This document shows, in pieces, positions 23,692 through 36,405 of a stretch of DNA of 64,000 nucleotides. The notes under the pieces are model-generated. The model had not been told where the DNA came from. It saw nothing but the letters and a program-made list of their open reading frames with translations, and did no database searches. The translations under genes were made by a program, and so were the position numbers. The DNA is from Mactromeris polynyma (lineage: Eukaryota; Mollusca; Bivalvia; Venerida; Mactridae): NCBI GenBank assembly GCA_032209605.1, contig JASFXZ010000003.1, positions 5,892,807 through 5,956,806 of the forward strand. The letters run 5' to 3'. Within the stretch, counting starts at the first letter, position 1. The number at the start of each line of letters is the position of its first letter.

Positions 23692-26163
23692 TTATTTAAG
23701 TTGTACCAATAGGTCATCACACCTGCATGCACTTTTCCCATGCTCCTTAACATAAGTCTTTGCGTAGGAATGAAAGTTATAAAACTTGTAAAATGTAGAA
23801 GCTATAACGCCGATCGGTAACGCTAAGCAGAGAACTCCACATATTGCGCATGCGCTTGCAACCACGTGACCAAAAGTAGTATTCGGAGTATATTCACCAT
23901 AGCCAACAGTTGTGAGTGTAATCAATGCCCAGTACATTGCCACGAACATATTAGAAAATTTATCATTGTGAAATGTCTCGGCAGCGTACATGAGGAATCC
24001 AAAGATGCAGACCAAAATTCCAAGAATGAAAGAGAGAATTTTCAACTCCCTGATGGACGAAGAAAATGTAAGACCGACAATAGTGAAAGCTGGAATATGC
24101 TTTGTAAGGAAGAATAGCCGTCCCAATTTTAGTATGGTCATGTGTTTGAAAATTAAAAAAGCCCACATAGCATGAACATTCGTCAGCTCCGAAAAGTGAA
24201 GCTGTATAATATAAGAAATCCAAAACGACAGGTACCCGACAAGGATTGCATTGCGGTAGAAACATGCAATAAATTTGACCTTTTTCGGGCATACCACGAA
24301 ACACAACACAAAGTCGATTGTTAGTATAACATAACACATGGCATTAGCAAACTCCATGTTAGGATCTGCTTTACGGTTCTGAAGTGCGCTTAGTGTATCA
24401 TTGTTGTACCCCAACATATCAATCAGTTTAACTAGCACTTCATTTTCAGCTTCCGTGTAACTCACTTGGAACTTCGGTAATGTCAGTACCGAATCGATTA
24501 TCGTTGTTGCAACTATCAACAGGGATGTGAATATACCCCAAATCTGAAAAAGAGTCACAACATAACCTGTTTATGACAGTAATAATGCAATATAAAAATC
24601 TGGCCCCCGGATAACAATTGACTTACACTCCGCACTTCAATCACAAATAACCAAATGTACTATTAGTAGTCTAAAAGTGGAAATTTACGCCAGGAAAATG
24701 TATAAAATGTCAAAGGAGTGCTGAATATTCGTTCGGTCCATTTTCTTTGAGTTTTCTGTGATTATGAGATATGGGTTTTAATGTCTCACTCCACACTCTG
24801 ACTAAATATTTACCTTACAGCTCATCTATACACCCAAATCTCGAAGTAAATGGGCCATAAAAGAATATTCAACATTCATTTGACACTACCATACATTTGT
24901 TATACTCAAAGTGAGTAACTATCAACTACCATACATTTTTTCAGATTCAACGTGAGTTTCTATCAGACTCATTGAGTACACTTTGTGACTTGAGATTTAA
25001 GTACATGAAACAACCCACACTCTTTCTGTAATCTGATAACACCAGTCATTAGTACATATTTGATATTGGGAGTTATTGAATAACATATCGTAATTGAATA
25101 CTAATCATCAAATGTTCATGAATTGATAACAGTTCAAATGAATCACGTATCACGAGTCTTAAAGAGGTATCTGGCTCATCTGAACATAAACTGTTGGAAT
25201 TGGCTTCATCCAGTATTGTTGTTACATTGGTTAAAACATCTCTAATAAGAACTATTGCAGTGTATAACCGATTGAATATATGTTTTACCATATTATTAAC
25301 AGACAAATCTTGTAAATTGCCTGATTGTTACAAAAAAGTTTTTTTTAAATATTATGATGTGCAAACTTCTTTCTTCAACAAATACGGATCAATGCACTGC
25401 AATGCATGAGGACATTCTTTGTTAATGAATGTTTATTGATGTTTTAACTTTAGGAAATATATTTTCATGTATGTTTAGGTAAACAAATGAACTAGAAATT
25501 AGCATAGTTACTTGAACATGTTTCTGTCGTGGACCGGCGTTTCACTCAGCGTAATTTATAACAAATAGCTAGAAAAAATAAAATATGCAATCAACATATT
25601 TTGAATTATCACACATTCACTTAAATGATTTCATATTCAAACTTGTACTTGTGTACAATGGAAAGTCACAAAGAGAGTTCACTTACCATCGCTCCTCGTG
25701 AGGAATTTGGTTCATCAAGAAACAGCCACGCCTTTCCTCGCCATGTCTTCACGTTCTCTAGCATTAAACACATGTAAGTATTCTGTCTAAAATTGTCAAA
25801 CAGCGCATTCATCATACACACGTCGACGTTACTACTGTAAAGTGCTTCCCAGCAACAAGATGATACGTACTTTGAAGAAATTCCCCAAAATTCCAGTTCC
25901 TGTTTAAAAGTCGGTCCACAAACATCTCGGGGAATATGCACGGCCCCTTTTCTACACGCATCAAGAATGTAATTGAATAACACAGGGTTTCTATCAAAGA
26001 AATATTCGTGAGTTTTAGTATTATAGTTCTTTGTATCTCTATCTAACGTTGCGAGTTTGGATCCGGAAAATGTACCTAACGTGTCTGAATAAGTCATAAA
26101 AACAGTTCCCCCAATGTTTAGCCGGATGATACCATTTTCATCAACATTGACCGCTTGTTCCAT
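23692..26163 (-). CDS. Voltage-gated potassium channel, Shaw/Kv-like, gene 3 (two exons)
   Basis: Exon 1 is 26163-25687 and exon 2 is 24543-23692, with identical splice sites and phase; 442 codons. Exon 1 encodes the same protein as gene 2; exon 2 differs by one residue (I272 at the end of S3). T1 with HX5CX20CC, a six-helix core and TVGYGE are all intact. The same S4 pattern K-T-K-R-F-K applies. The identity with gene 2 is explained by the unequal crossover that made unit 2. Confidence 0.9.
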
Positions 26164-26905
26164 CTTAAGCGACTGAATGATCTATTTGAAAACACAATGT
26201 TTAAAAAGCCTCCCTACTCTAGCGATTTCAGTAAGAAATGAGAGTTATATGAAACAAACAATTAACTGCCAAGATACACAAAACTTATCCATTTTATAAA
26301 CGTCAAACGCAGACTGTATATGAAAGCGAACTCGTTTTAACGAATCAGACGACAATGGAACGTGCCACGATAATTTCGATTGTAAAACCAATAGCAATCC
26401 AATATACCACAGTCAACATTCATTATTATGAGGTATTGAATAATATATATATCATACATTAAATAAACTGATCTGACGGTGTCGGGGAATCATCAAATAC
26501 GTATCTGAATGACAACATAATATTAATATCCATAACTGGTAAAATATCGTTCGGATTGCCAAAACAATAACATGTATCAGTTTGTATTGTCTAAACTCCA
26601 GGGAACGTCATTTACTTGAATAAAAGTAATATATTAATTATTTAGTCTGATAGCCACGTGCGGGAAAAGAATTGTAAATTGTTTTGTTAATATTACAGAT
26701 CAAACCCAAACAAGTGCATCTCAAATATCACGATGTAATGTGTTTCTGCTTAGTTTGCACATCATTGCAAATGAAAATTGTGATCGCGGGACGGCGACGG
26801 TTTCTGTCCATTACATGATTAGGTTTGTATATTAATATGAGGCAACGTTTAGGTTCGTGCATAACCAACCTGCTCGGTTCGTATCTCAGTCGATGAGTTT
26901 GCCGT

Positions 26906-27936
26906 AATAGCAGTAACAGCAGTATTACTACTGTTATTGTTGTTACTGCTTGCTGGCAGTTATAGCAGTATAACTGCTGGTTCTGTTGCTAATGCTGGCA
27001 GTTATAGCAGTATTACTACTGTTATTGTTGTTACTGCCTGCTGGCAGTTATAGCAGTATAACTGCTGGTTCTGTTGCTAATGCTGGCAGTTATAGCAGTA
27101 TAAATGCTGGTTCTGTTGCTAATGCTGGCGGTTATAGCAGTATAACTGCTGGTTCTGTTGCTAATGCTGGCAGTGATAGCAGTATAACTGCTGGTTGTGT
27201 TGCTAATGCTGGCAGTTATAGCAGTATAACTGCTGGTTCTGTTGCTAATGCTGGCAGTTATAGCAGTATAACTGCTGATTCTGTTGCTAATGCTGGCAGT
27301 TATAGCAGTATAACTGCTGGTACTGTTGTTAACGCTGGCGGTTATAGCAGTTTAACTGCTGGTACTGTTGTTAACGCTGGCAGTTATAGCAGTATAACTG
27401 CTGGTACTGTTGTTAACGCTGGCAGTAATAGCAGTATAACTGCTGGTGCTGTTGTTAATGCTGGCAGTTATAGCAGTATAACTGCTGGTACTGTTGTTAA
27501 CGCTGGCAGTTATAGCAGTATAACTGCTGCTACTGTTGTTAACGCTGGCAGTTATAGCAGTATAACTGCTGTTATTGTTGTTACTTCTCGAAGTTATAGC
27601 AGTATTACTGCTGGTACTGTTGTTAACGCTGGCAGTTATAGCAGTATAACTGCTGGTACTGTTGTTAACGCTGGCAGTTATAGCAGTATAACTGCTGTTA
27701 TTGTTGTTACTTCTTGAAGTTATAGCAGTATTACTGCCGGTACTGTTGTTACTGCTGGCAGTTATAGCAGTATAACTGCTGGTACTGTTGTTACTGCTGG
27801 TAGTTATAGCAGTATTGCTACTGTTATTGTTGTTACTGCTTGAAGTTATAGCAGTAATACTGCTGGTACTGTTGTTAACGCTGGATTTAACAGTAGTTAT
27901 TATGCTGTTACTGCTGTTACTGCTATTACTGCTAAC
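26906..27936. repeat. 42-bp hairpin minisatellite (unit 3)
   Basis: Longer and more varied than in units 1-2. A first block has many GTTCTGTTGCTAATGCTGG-type units, then GTACTGTTGTTAACGCTGG-type units, with TTATTGTTGTTACTTCTTGA breaks. The GCAGTTATA/TATAACTGC foldback is kept in most units. Confidence 0.95.
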
Positions 27937-29341
27937 TTCACACCGGTCAGTCGCCGGACGTCGTAGGTTCGAATACCGAATGCTCTCTGTGATAAATTGA
28001 CAGACAAAAATGCGTCCCAAGTAATTGTCTTCCACTTCCGATTCATAAGTGTCCAGTACTTGCGGAAGAACAGGTATGTACTTGTCGGTAACCCAGGAGC
28101 GCCGATACTGTCAACTAACCGCCGTGCATTCCATTATAACTGTTGATAAACAGCGTAAAAGTCAAACACACCCAAATACATGCAAGTATGGTTATATATT
28201 TTTCGACAATAAACTATATTCGTTTAATAATTCAACATTTATATACTGTATAAGTGGATAATATTGCGTGTCGAAATTGCCAATCTAGACGTTTTGCGTT
28301 CGTTAATGTTTGCGAATCGACGAAATTACTTTGATCATAATATCTACACTTCGTAACAATCGGTATTATATAATCGATTGTAGGGCAGGCGGTGCAGTGA
28401 CGTGCGGTACCGGACTCCAAGTATCGTCTACACGTTGCGTAGATGAAATATACTTCGATGAATGTGAAAAACGCTGCGTACAATGTTTGCGAATTTGTGT
28501 GCATTCGCGAAATTCGCATTTTTTCCACCCGCAAACTTTACCACTTATACAGTACTTGAACCCTGTAATGGCAATGAAGATTTTTTTTTTAAAGATTCAT
28601 CGTTAGTTATAGAAGGAAACTGTGTCCTGTATAAGTCATGTTAAAGCTGCGAACGTCGTAATGCATCTAAACATGCGCCACTAAGACTTCGAGCATTCTG
28701 TGTGCTGAACTCCCTGTTACAGTTCTGATTAGAATAACATCGAAATTAAAGACCATCTCAATATTAAGACCAACTCAAAATCAAGAACACAATTTTCAAG
28801 TCCATTTTCACTGTTTCACTGAAATCAACCTCAATATTAAGACAACCTCAACAATAAGACCAGTTTTCAGTTTGAGGTTTTACCGTAATTAGGTTATTAA
28901 ATATATAGGAAGTGTTATCTTGTACAATCGTCCACTTTTTCAGTTTCGTTCTCAGTAACAGTTGCCATTTTCCTTGACATTTGCTGATTAAATTAGTCGG
29001 AAATTACATCTAAATTATGCATAAGATGAAAACGATAGTATATGTGTATTTTTTTCTACGATCAACCAGATACATCATATAAACTCCCAGGATACCAAAC
29101 TGAATAGAAACTTGTTAAGTCATCTGTTTCGACTGGTTAATGCAGATTGCGTATTGATGAACCTATATGTATACTTTCAACGGCGCATATGCAGTACCAC
29201 AATATGTCATCCGTAAAAATGATTTTTATTACGATAATGGGACATTCAGTCTCATAATGTAACATCAGGTATATTACTTTATTAATGTATTTTTGTTGGA
29301 GAAAGAACTCAATACGTGTACATAACTCAAGACACTATTTT

Positions 29342-29818
29342 ATCAATACAATACAATACAAATTTATTCATGATTTTGGCCACCAGCCCATAACACAAGT
29401 ATATATCACAATCATATATACAGTACACAGGTATTAATGTAATATAACAGTAACAAGATACATTACCATTACAGACGTTAAATTTCCAAGTACATAGCTA
29501 CAAAGATAAGAGCTCTTTTCTCAGGTCGGAAGCATAATAACTAAAACATGCAAGAGATTGAATTATTTGCTCATTTGTACATGCTTATAACATTGTAATC
29601 TTATGATTACTTGGTGACCGCCAATACTTTATTGGAATGTAACGCTTTCTTAAATCGCCCAATATAAGAAGGGCACACTAACAGAAAGTGTAGCTCATCT
29701 TCTATAGCGTGCCTGTTACATAATTGCAAAGACGGTTTGCTCTTGCTATGTTGTTGTGTCGTCCTGTTTCTATAGCACTTTGTTTTGAGAAGATATTCCT
29801 TATGATCATACGATAATA
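29342..29818 (-). pseudogene. LINE 3' end, decayed (unit 3)
   Basis: Same fragment as in units 1 and 2, with a few substitutions (tail phrase GGCCACCAGCCC instead of AACCACCAGCCC). Confidence 0.6.
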
Positions 29819-31149
29819 TCGATTAATTATTTAAATACTCGCCATCTGAAGCAATTATGAGGTAAGTGATTAAACATCTCTTCTAAGTAATTTGTCGAGA
29901 ATTTGTTATTAGAAATAATGTTATAGACTACGGATTGACAAGTTTTTCTTTCTGGATTTACAAAGTATACATAACGAAGATATTTACTTACTAATATGCA
30001 AATTTGTTTCACATACATTTATCATGTGTATATTAAATTATTTTAAAGAGATCCTCGTTGTTAAAACGTCATGCTTAAAATGCCATCCTAGATTTACTTT
30101 CATTTTCAGTTACAATCTGGCGTATTATAACTGTTTCATAATAATATCTTTGAATGTATACTTTACCAAAGCGCAATACTCGTGCGTTCATTTGTATTTG
30201 TCCCTATTAAAATGCACCTTTAAGCAGCGATAAACATTAAAATGTAATTAAAACCACGACGCCGTGGCAATACATATAGCATTGGTTATGAATAAGTCAT
30301 TGGCTGATTTCGATTATGAAATATAACACTTAGGCCAGCATACACCACCTTACTTGGTGGAGTTTTAATGATTTGGATAATGCTTTATTGCAGGAGCACT
30401 CGACTGTCTAACTTTGTATATTGCGATCCCGGGGAAGGCGTATGTTCATGTTCTATTAGGCAATTTGACTTAAGATAAGCGGCAACCCAAATGATTTGGC
30501 AATGTGGAGATGTTGCCAGTCGCTTGCAGTAAAACTGATCAGTACTGGTTGGTATAACGCACAAGCACCGGTTATGTCAACTGATCGCCGTACAAAACTC
30601 AAATACAGTTAGAAAATGAAGTCACTTACTGAAGAGGTTGTAAATCAAATAACATCGCTCAGATAGCGGGTGTCATAAAAACATAATCATATTTTCAACA
30701 ATTTATTTTTAGTATTACAAGCTGATTTTAGACACAAAAAAAATAAAAAACAGAACCAAATGTGTAATAATAAATACGAAGACGTTTAAAATAACGTGAT
30801 GACGGACTTCTTCAGCGTCTCTGTGCGGAAATTCGACTGGTTCCAAGAAAACATCGAATCAAATCCGTGCAACCTACAACAACCACGTGACCCATTAAAT
30901 TAATACGAACCTTAAAGAATAATAAATATAGAAATGTCTGGCAAATGATTCCATTTAGGTTGTTAGCTTGCATTCATGTAATACAAGACAAACAGGTATA
31001 AACATTTCGCATAAGTTTATAAGAAGCGACAATACCACCCAGTTTAGTCTGCTAGAACCAAGCCGACGACAGAAACTAAGTGACCATTAAATTTTCCATC
31101 CTTGAAATCCCCCTTGTTTGTCCTCCTTAATTATCCTTAGTTGTCCTTT

Positions 31150-31632
31150 ATGGTCAGCCAGGCCAGTCACTGCGCCCCTGTTCCCTTGAGTAATTACCCT
31201 TACACCTCCTCCATGCTGATGGTCAGCCAGGCCAGTCACTGTGCCCCTGTTCCCTTGAGTAATTACCCTTACACCTCCTCCATGTTGATGGTCAGCCAGG
31301 CCAGTCACTGTGCCCCTGTTCCCTTGAGTAATTACCCTTACACCTCCTCCATGCTGATGGTCAGCCAGGCCAGTCACTGTGCCCCTGTTCCCTTGAGTAA
31401 TTACCCTTACACCTCCTCCATGTTGATGGTCAGCCAGGCCAGTCACTGTGCCCCTGTTCCCTTGAGTAATTACCCTTACACCTCCTCCATGCTGATGGTC
31501 AGCCAGGCCAGTCACTGTGCCCCTGTTCCCTTGAGTAATTATCTTTACACATCCTCCATGCTGATGGTCAGCCAGGCCAGTCACTGCGCCCCTGTTCCCT
31601 TGAGTAATTACCCTTACACCTCCTCCGTGCTG
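31150..31632. repeat. 69-bp minisatellite, 7 copies (unit 4)
   Basis: Same seven repeats in the same variant order as unit 3. Confidence 0.95.
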
Positions 31633-32299
31633 TGGATTGTTGTTTTCCCGAAGGTCTGTATGGGGAGGCACTGTCTTGTATATGCGGCATTCAGTGTAGC
31701 AACTTATAGTCTCTCTTTTACCAATTTAAACACAGATTCATATCATAATTTGAGTCATTATTTGTTCACAAAGACTTACAGCATACACATTTTTTACACC
31801 AAATTCTACACCAAAATTAAAAACACTCCGAATTTGGAATAACCCACTAGTGGTGGTAGATACTTGTATCTGCTAAGAGAGTTAACCGCTGCAAAAAGGT
31901 TTGCGTCATTTATTGACAGTTAAAACCAGCAACTCTTGTTTTTCTTGAGGGAATATATTCCTGTATTACTAAATTCAAATTCAATACGACCATCTGGTCA
32001 AGTTTTATTCATTTTACATTTGTTATTGTCCTTATTTTCAGTGCCTCATAATGTATTAATCTGTGATTCCTTTCGCAAGCATATTTTACTTTTGTTATTG
32101 CTTAAGTGTCATAAAGCACCATTCGTGCATTCATTCATTGTGATTATTGCATATACAAATGTGATATTATTGATATACAGTTTATTGAAAAGATTTCACG
32201 CCTAACTAATCATAGGAATGTATTCCGAATTCGAAGAATTATCAAAAAAAGCGTACTACTTCGTACGGCACGGCATAGCACAACATAACGCAGACATAA

Positions 32300-34673
32300 T
32301 TATTTAAGTTGTACCAATAGGTCATCACACCCGCATGCACTTTTCCCATGCTCCTTAACATAAGTCTTTGCGTAGGAATGAAAGTTATAAAACTTGTAAA
32401 ATGTAGAAGCTATAACGCCGATCGGTAACGCTAAGCAGATAACTCCACATATTGCGCATGCGCTTGCAACCACGTGACCAAAAGTAGTATTCGGAGTATA
32501 TTCACCATAGCCAACAGTTGTGAGTGTAATCAATGCCCAGTACATTTCCACGAACATATTAGAAAATTTATCATTGTGAAATGTCTCGGCAGAGTACATG
32601 AGGAATCCAAAGATGCAGACCAAAATTCCGAGAATGAAAGAGAGAAATTTCAACTCCCTGATGGACGAAGAAAATGTAAGACCGACAATAGTGAAAGCTG
32701 GAATATGCTTTGTAAGGAAGAATAGCCGTCCCAATTTTAGTATGGTCATGTGTTTGAAAATTAAAAAAGCCCACATAGCATGAACATTCGTCAGCTCCGA
32801 AAAGTGAAGCTGCATAATATAAGAAATCCAAAACGACAGGTACCCGACAAGGATTGCATTGCGGTAGAAACATGCAATAAATTTGACCTTTTTCGGGCAT
32901 ACCACGAAACACAACACAAAGTCGATTGTTAGTATAACATAACACATGGCATTAGCAAACTCCATGTTAGGATCTGCTTTACGGTTCTGACGTGCGCTTA
33001 TTGTATCATTGTTGTACCCCAACATATCAATCAGTTTAACTAGCACTTCATTTTCAGCTTCCGTGTAACTCACTTGGAACTTCGGTAATGTCAGTACTGC
33101 ATCGATTATCGTTGTTGCAACTATCAACAGGGATGTGAATATACCCCAAATCTGAAAAAGAGTCACAACATAACCGGTTTATGACAGTTATAATGCAATA
33201 TAAAAATATGGGCCCCGTATTACAATTAACTTACACTCCGCACTTCAATCTCAAATAACCAAATGTACTATTAGTAGTCTAAAAGTGGAAATTTACGCCA
33301 GGAAAATGTATAAAATGTCAAAGGAGTGCTGAATATTCGTTCGGTCCATTTTCTTTGAGTTTTCTGTGATTATGAGATATGGGTTTTAATGTCTCACTCC
33401 ACACTCTGACTAAATATTTACCTTACAGCTCATCTATACACTCAAATCTCGAAGTAAATGGGCCATAAAAGAATATTCAACATTCATTTGACACTACCAT
33501 ACATTTGTTATACTCAAAGTGAGTAACTATCAACTACCATACATTTTTTCAGATTCAACGTGAGTTTCTATCAGACTCATTGAGTAAACTTTGTGACTTG
33601 AGATTTAAGTACAGAGTGTAAGTATCCGTGATAAACCCGGGCCCAGGCCATTTTTTGACTCTCTAAATTGCATATGATAATATAATGATTCCATGCATTC
33701 ATTTCAATGAATCCATTGTTGTCGGGGCATATTTGCTTGGCGATGGTATTATAATAGGATATACTGTTACTTTTCAATATTAATGATAATGTCCAAGGTG
33801 TTTTGTTCATCAACATGGACAGACAATATAACTGTGTTTGTTAACGTAATATGATAATTTATAATATCAAAATTTTGAATCAGAAATTAGAAATAACACA
33901 TTTATAAAACATTAACTTCAATATCAAAAAGTATTGTGTAATATTGCGTTGCATGAAACAACCCACACTCTTTCTGTAATCTGATAACACCTGTCATTTG
34001 TACATATTTGATATTGGGAGTTATTGAATAACATATTATAATTGAATACTGATCATCAGCGTAATTTATAACAAATAGCTAGAACAAATAAAATATGCAA
34101 TCAACATATTTTGAATTATCACACATTCACTTAAATGATTTCATATTCAAACTTGTACTTGTGTACAATGGAAAGTCACAAAGAGAGTTCACTTACCATC
34201 GCTCCTCGTGAGGAATTTGGTTCATCAAGAAACAGCCACGCCTTTCCTCGCCATGTCTTCACGTTCTCTAGCATTAAACACATGTTAGTATTCTGTCTAA
34301 AATTGTCAAACAGCGCATTCATCATACACACGTCGACGTTACTACTGTAAAGTGCTTCCCAGCAACAAGATGATACGTACTTTGAAGAAATTCCCCAAAA
34401 TTCCAGTTCCTGTTTAAAAGTCGGTCCACAAACATCTCGGGGAATATGCACGGCCCCTTTTCTACACGCATCAAGAATGTAATTGAATAACACAGGGTTT
34501 CTATCAAAGAAATATTCGTGAGTTTTATTATTATAGTTCTTTGTATCTCTATCTAACGTTGCGAGTTTGGATCCGGAAAATGTACCTAACGTGTCTGAAT
34601 AAGTCATAAAAACAGTTCCCCCAATGTTTAACCGGATGATACCATTTTCATCAAAATTGACCGCTTGTTCCAT
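32300..34673 (-). CDS. Voltage-gated potassium channel, Shaw/Kv-like, gene 4 (two exons)
   Basis: Exon 1 is 34673-34197 and exon 2 is 33151-32300; 442 codons, same splice sites and phase. Exon 1 is close to gene 1 (F7, N49, N130) but has G30 and V138. Exon 2 is the most divergent: S177A, L210I, L213R, R286W, I289L, Y293H, I328F, V346S, Q351H, A361E, L397I against gene 1. A361E puts an acidic residue at the start of the pore helix, ten residues before the filter, which could change conduction or gating. The intron is shorter (1045 bp), with a different middle. T1 zinc ligands and TVGYGE are kept. Confidence 0.9.
33614..33953. other. Unit-4-specific intron block
   Basis: About 340 bp between AGATTTAAGTAC and ATGAAACAACCC that is absent from the other three introns. 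No inverted ends or frame are visible. It may be an insertion in unit 4 or sequence lost from the others before they spread. A further 450 bp present in units 1-3 is missing after 34060. Confidence 0.75.
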
Positions 34674-35417
34674 CTTAAGCGACTGAATGATCTATTTGAA
34701 AACACAATGTTTAAAAAGCCTCCCTACTCTAGCGATTTCAGTAAAAAATGAGAGCTATATGAAACAAACAATTAACTGCCAAGATACACAAAACTTATCC
34801 ATTTTATAAACGTCAAACGCAGACTGTATATGAAAGCGAACTCGTTTTAACGAATCAGACGACACTGGAACGTGCCACGATAATTTCGATTGTAAAACCA
34901 ATAGCAATCCACAGTCAACATTCATTATTATGAGGTTTTGAATAATATATATATCATACATTAAATAAACTGATCTGACGGTGTCGGGGAATCATCAAAT
35001 ACGTATCTGAATGACAACATATTATTAATATCCATAACTGGTAAAATATCGTTCGGATTGCCAAAACAATAACATGTATCAGTTTGTATTGTCTAAACTC
35101 CAGGGAACGTCATTTACTTGAATAAAAGTAATATATTAATTATTTAGTCTGATAGCCACGTGCGGGAAAAGAATTGTAAATTGTTTTGTTAATATTACAG
35201 ATCAAACCCAAACAAGTGCATCTCAAATATCACGATGTAATGTGTTTCTGCTTAGTTTGCACATCATTGCAAATGAAAATTGAGATCACGGGACGGCGTC
35301 GGTTTCTGTCCATTACATGATTAGGTTTGTACATTAATATGAGGCAACGTTTAGGTTCGTGCATAACCAACCTGCTCGGTTCGTATCTCAGTCGATGATT
35401 GATGTTAAGTTTGCCGT

Positions 35418-36405
35418 AATAGCAGTAACAGCAGTATTACTACTGTTATTGCTGTTACTGCCTACTGGCAGTTATAGCAGTATAACTGCTGGTTCTGTTG
35501 TTAATGCTGGCAGTTATATCAGTATAACTACTGTTATTGTTGTTACTGCCTGCTGGCAGTTATAGCAGTATAACTACTGTTATTGTTGTTACTGCCTGCT
35601 GGCAGTTATAGCAGTATAACTGCTGGTTCTGTTGTTAATGATGGCAGTTATAGCAGTATAACTGCTGGTTCTGTTGTTAATGCTGGCAGTTATAGCAGTA
35701 TAACTGCTGGTTCTATTGTTAATGATGGCAGTTATAGCAGTATAACTGCTGGTTCTGTTGTTAATGCTGGCAGTTATAGCAGTATAACTACTGTTATTGT
35801 TGTTACTGCCTGCTGGCAGTTATAGCAGTATAACTACTGTTATTGTTGTTACTGCCTGCTGGCAGTTATAGCAGTATAACTACTGTTATTGTTGTTACTG
35901 CCTGCTGGCAGTTATAGCAGTATTACTACTGTTATTGTTGTTATTGCCTGCTGGCAGTTATAGCAGTATTACTACTGTTATTGCTGTTACTGCGTGCTGG
36001 CAGTTATAGCAGTAATACTGCTGGTACTGTTGTTAACGCCTGCTGGCAGTTATAGCAGTATTACTACTGTTATTGTTGTTAACGCCTGCTGGCAGTTATA
36101 GCAGTATTACTACTGTTATTGTTGTTACTGCCTGCTGGCAGTTATAGCAGTATTTCTACTGTTATTGTTGTAAACGCCTGCTGGCAGTTATAGCAGTATT
36201 ACTACTGTTATTGTTGTTACTTCCTGCTGGCAGTTATAGCAGTATAACTACTGTTATTGTTGTTACTGCTGGCAGTTATAGCAGTATTACTACTGTTTTT
36301 GTTGTTACTGCTTGAAGTTATAGCAGTAATACTGCTGGTACTGTTGTTAACGCTGGTTTTAACAGTAGTTATTATGCTGTTACTGCTGTTACTGCTATTA
36401 CTGCT
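35418..36405. repeat. 42-bp minisatellite, rearranged (unit 4)
   Basis: Starts with regular 42-bp units and then changes to mixed units built on GCCTGCTGGCAGTTATAGCAG and ACTACTGTTATTGTTGTTA. Stops break the open frames, which argues against any of these arrays coding for protein. Confidence 0.9.

Larger units (their letters stand above)
22009..30616 (+). repeat. Tandem channel unit 3 (8608 bp)
   Basis: 69-bp array (22542-23024), channel gene (23692-26163), 42-bp array (26906-27936), M2 MITE (about 28742-28887), LINE tail (29342-29818). Begins and ends at the same GTTAGAAAA|TGAAGTC junction. Other stretches hold no gene. Confidence 0.95.
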
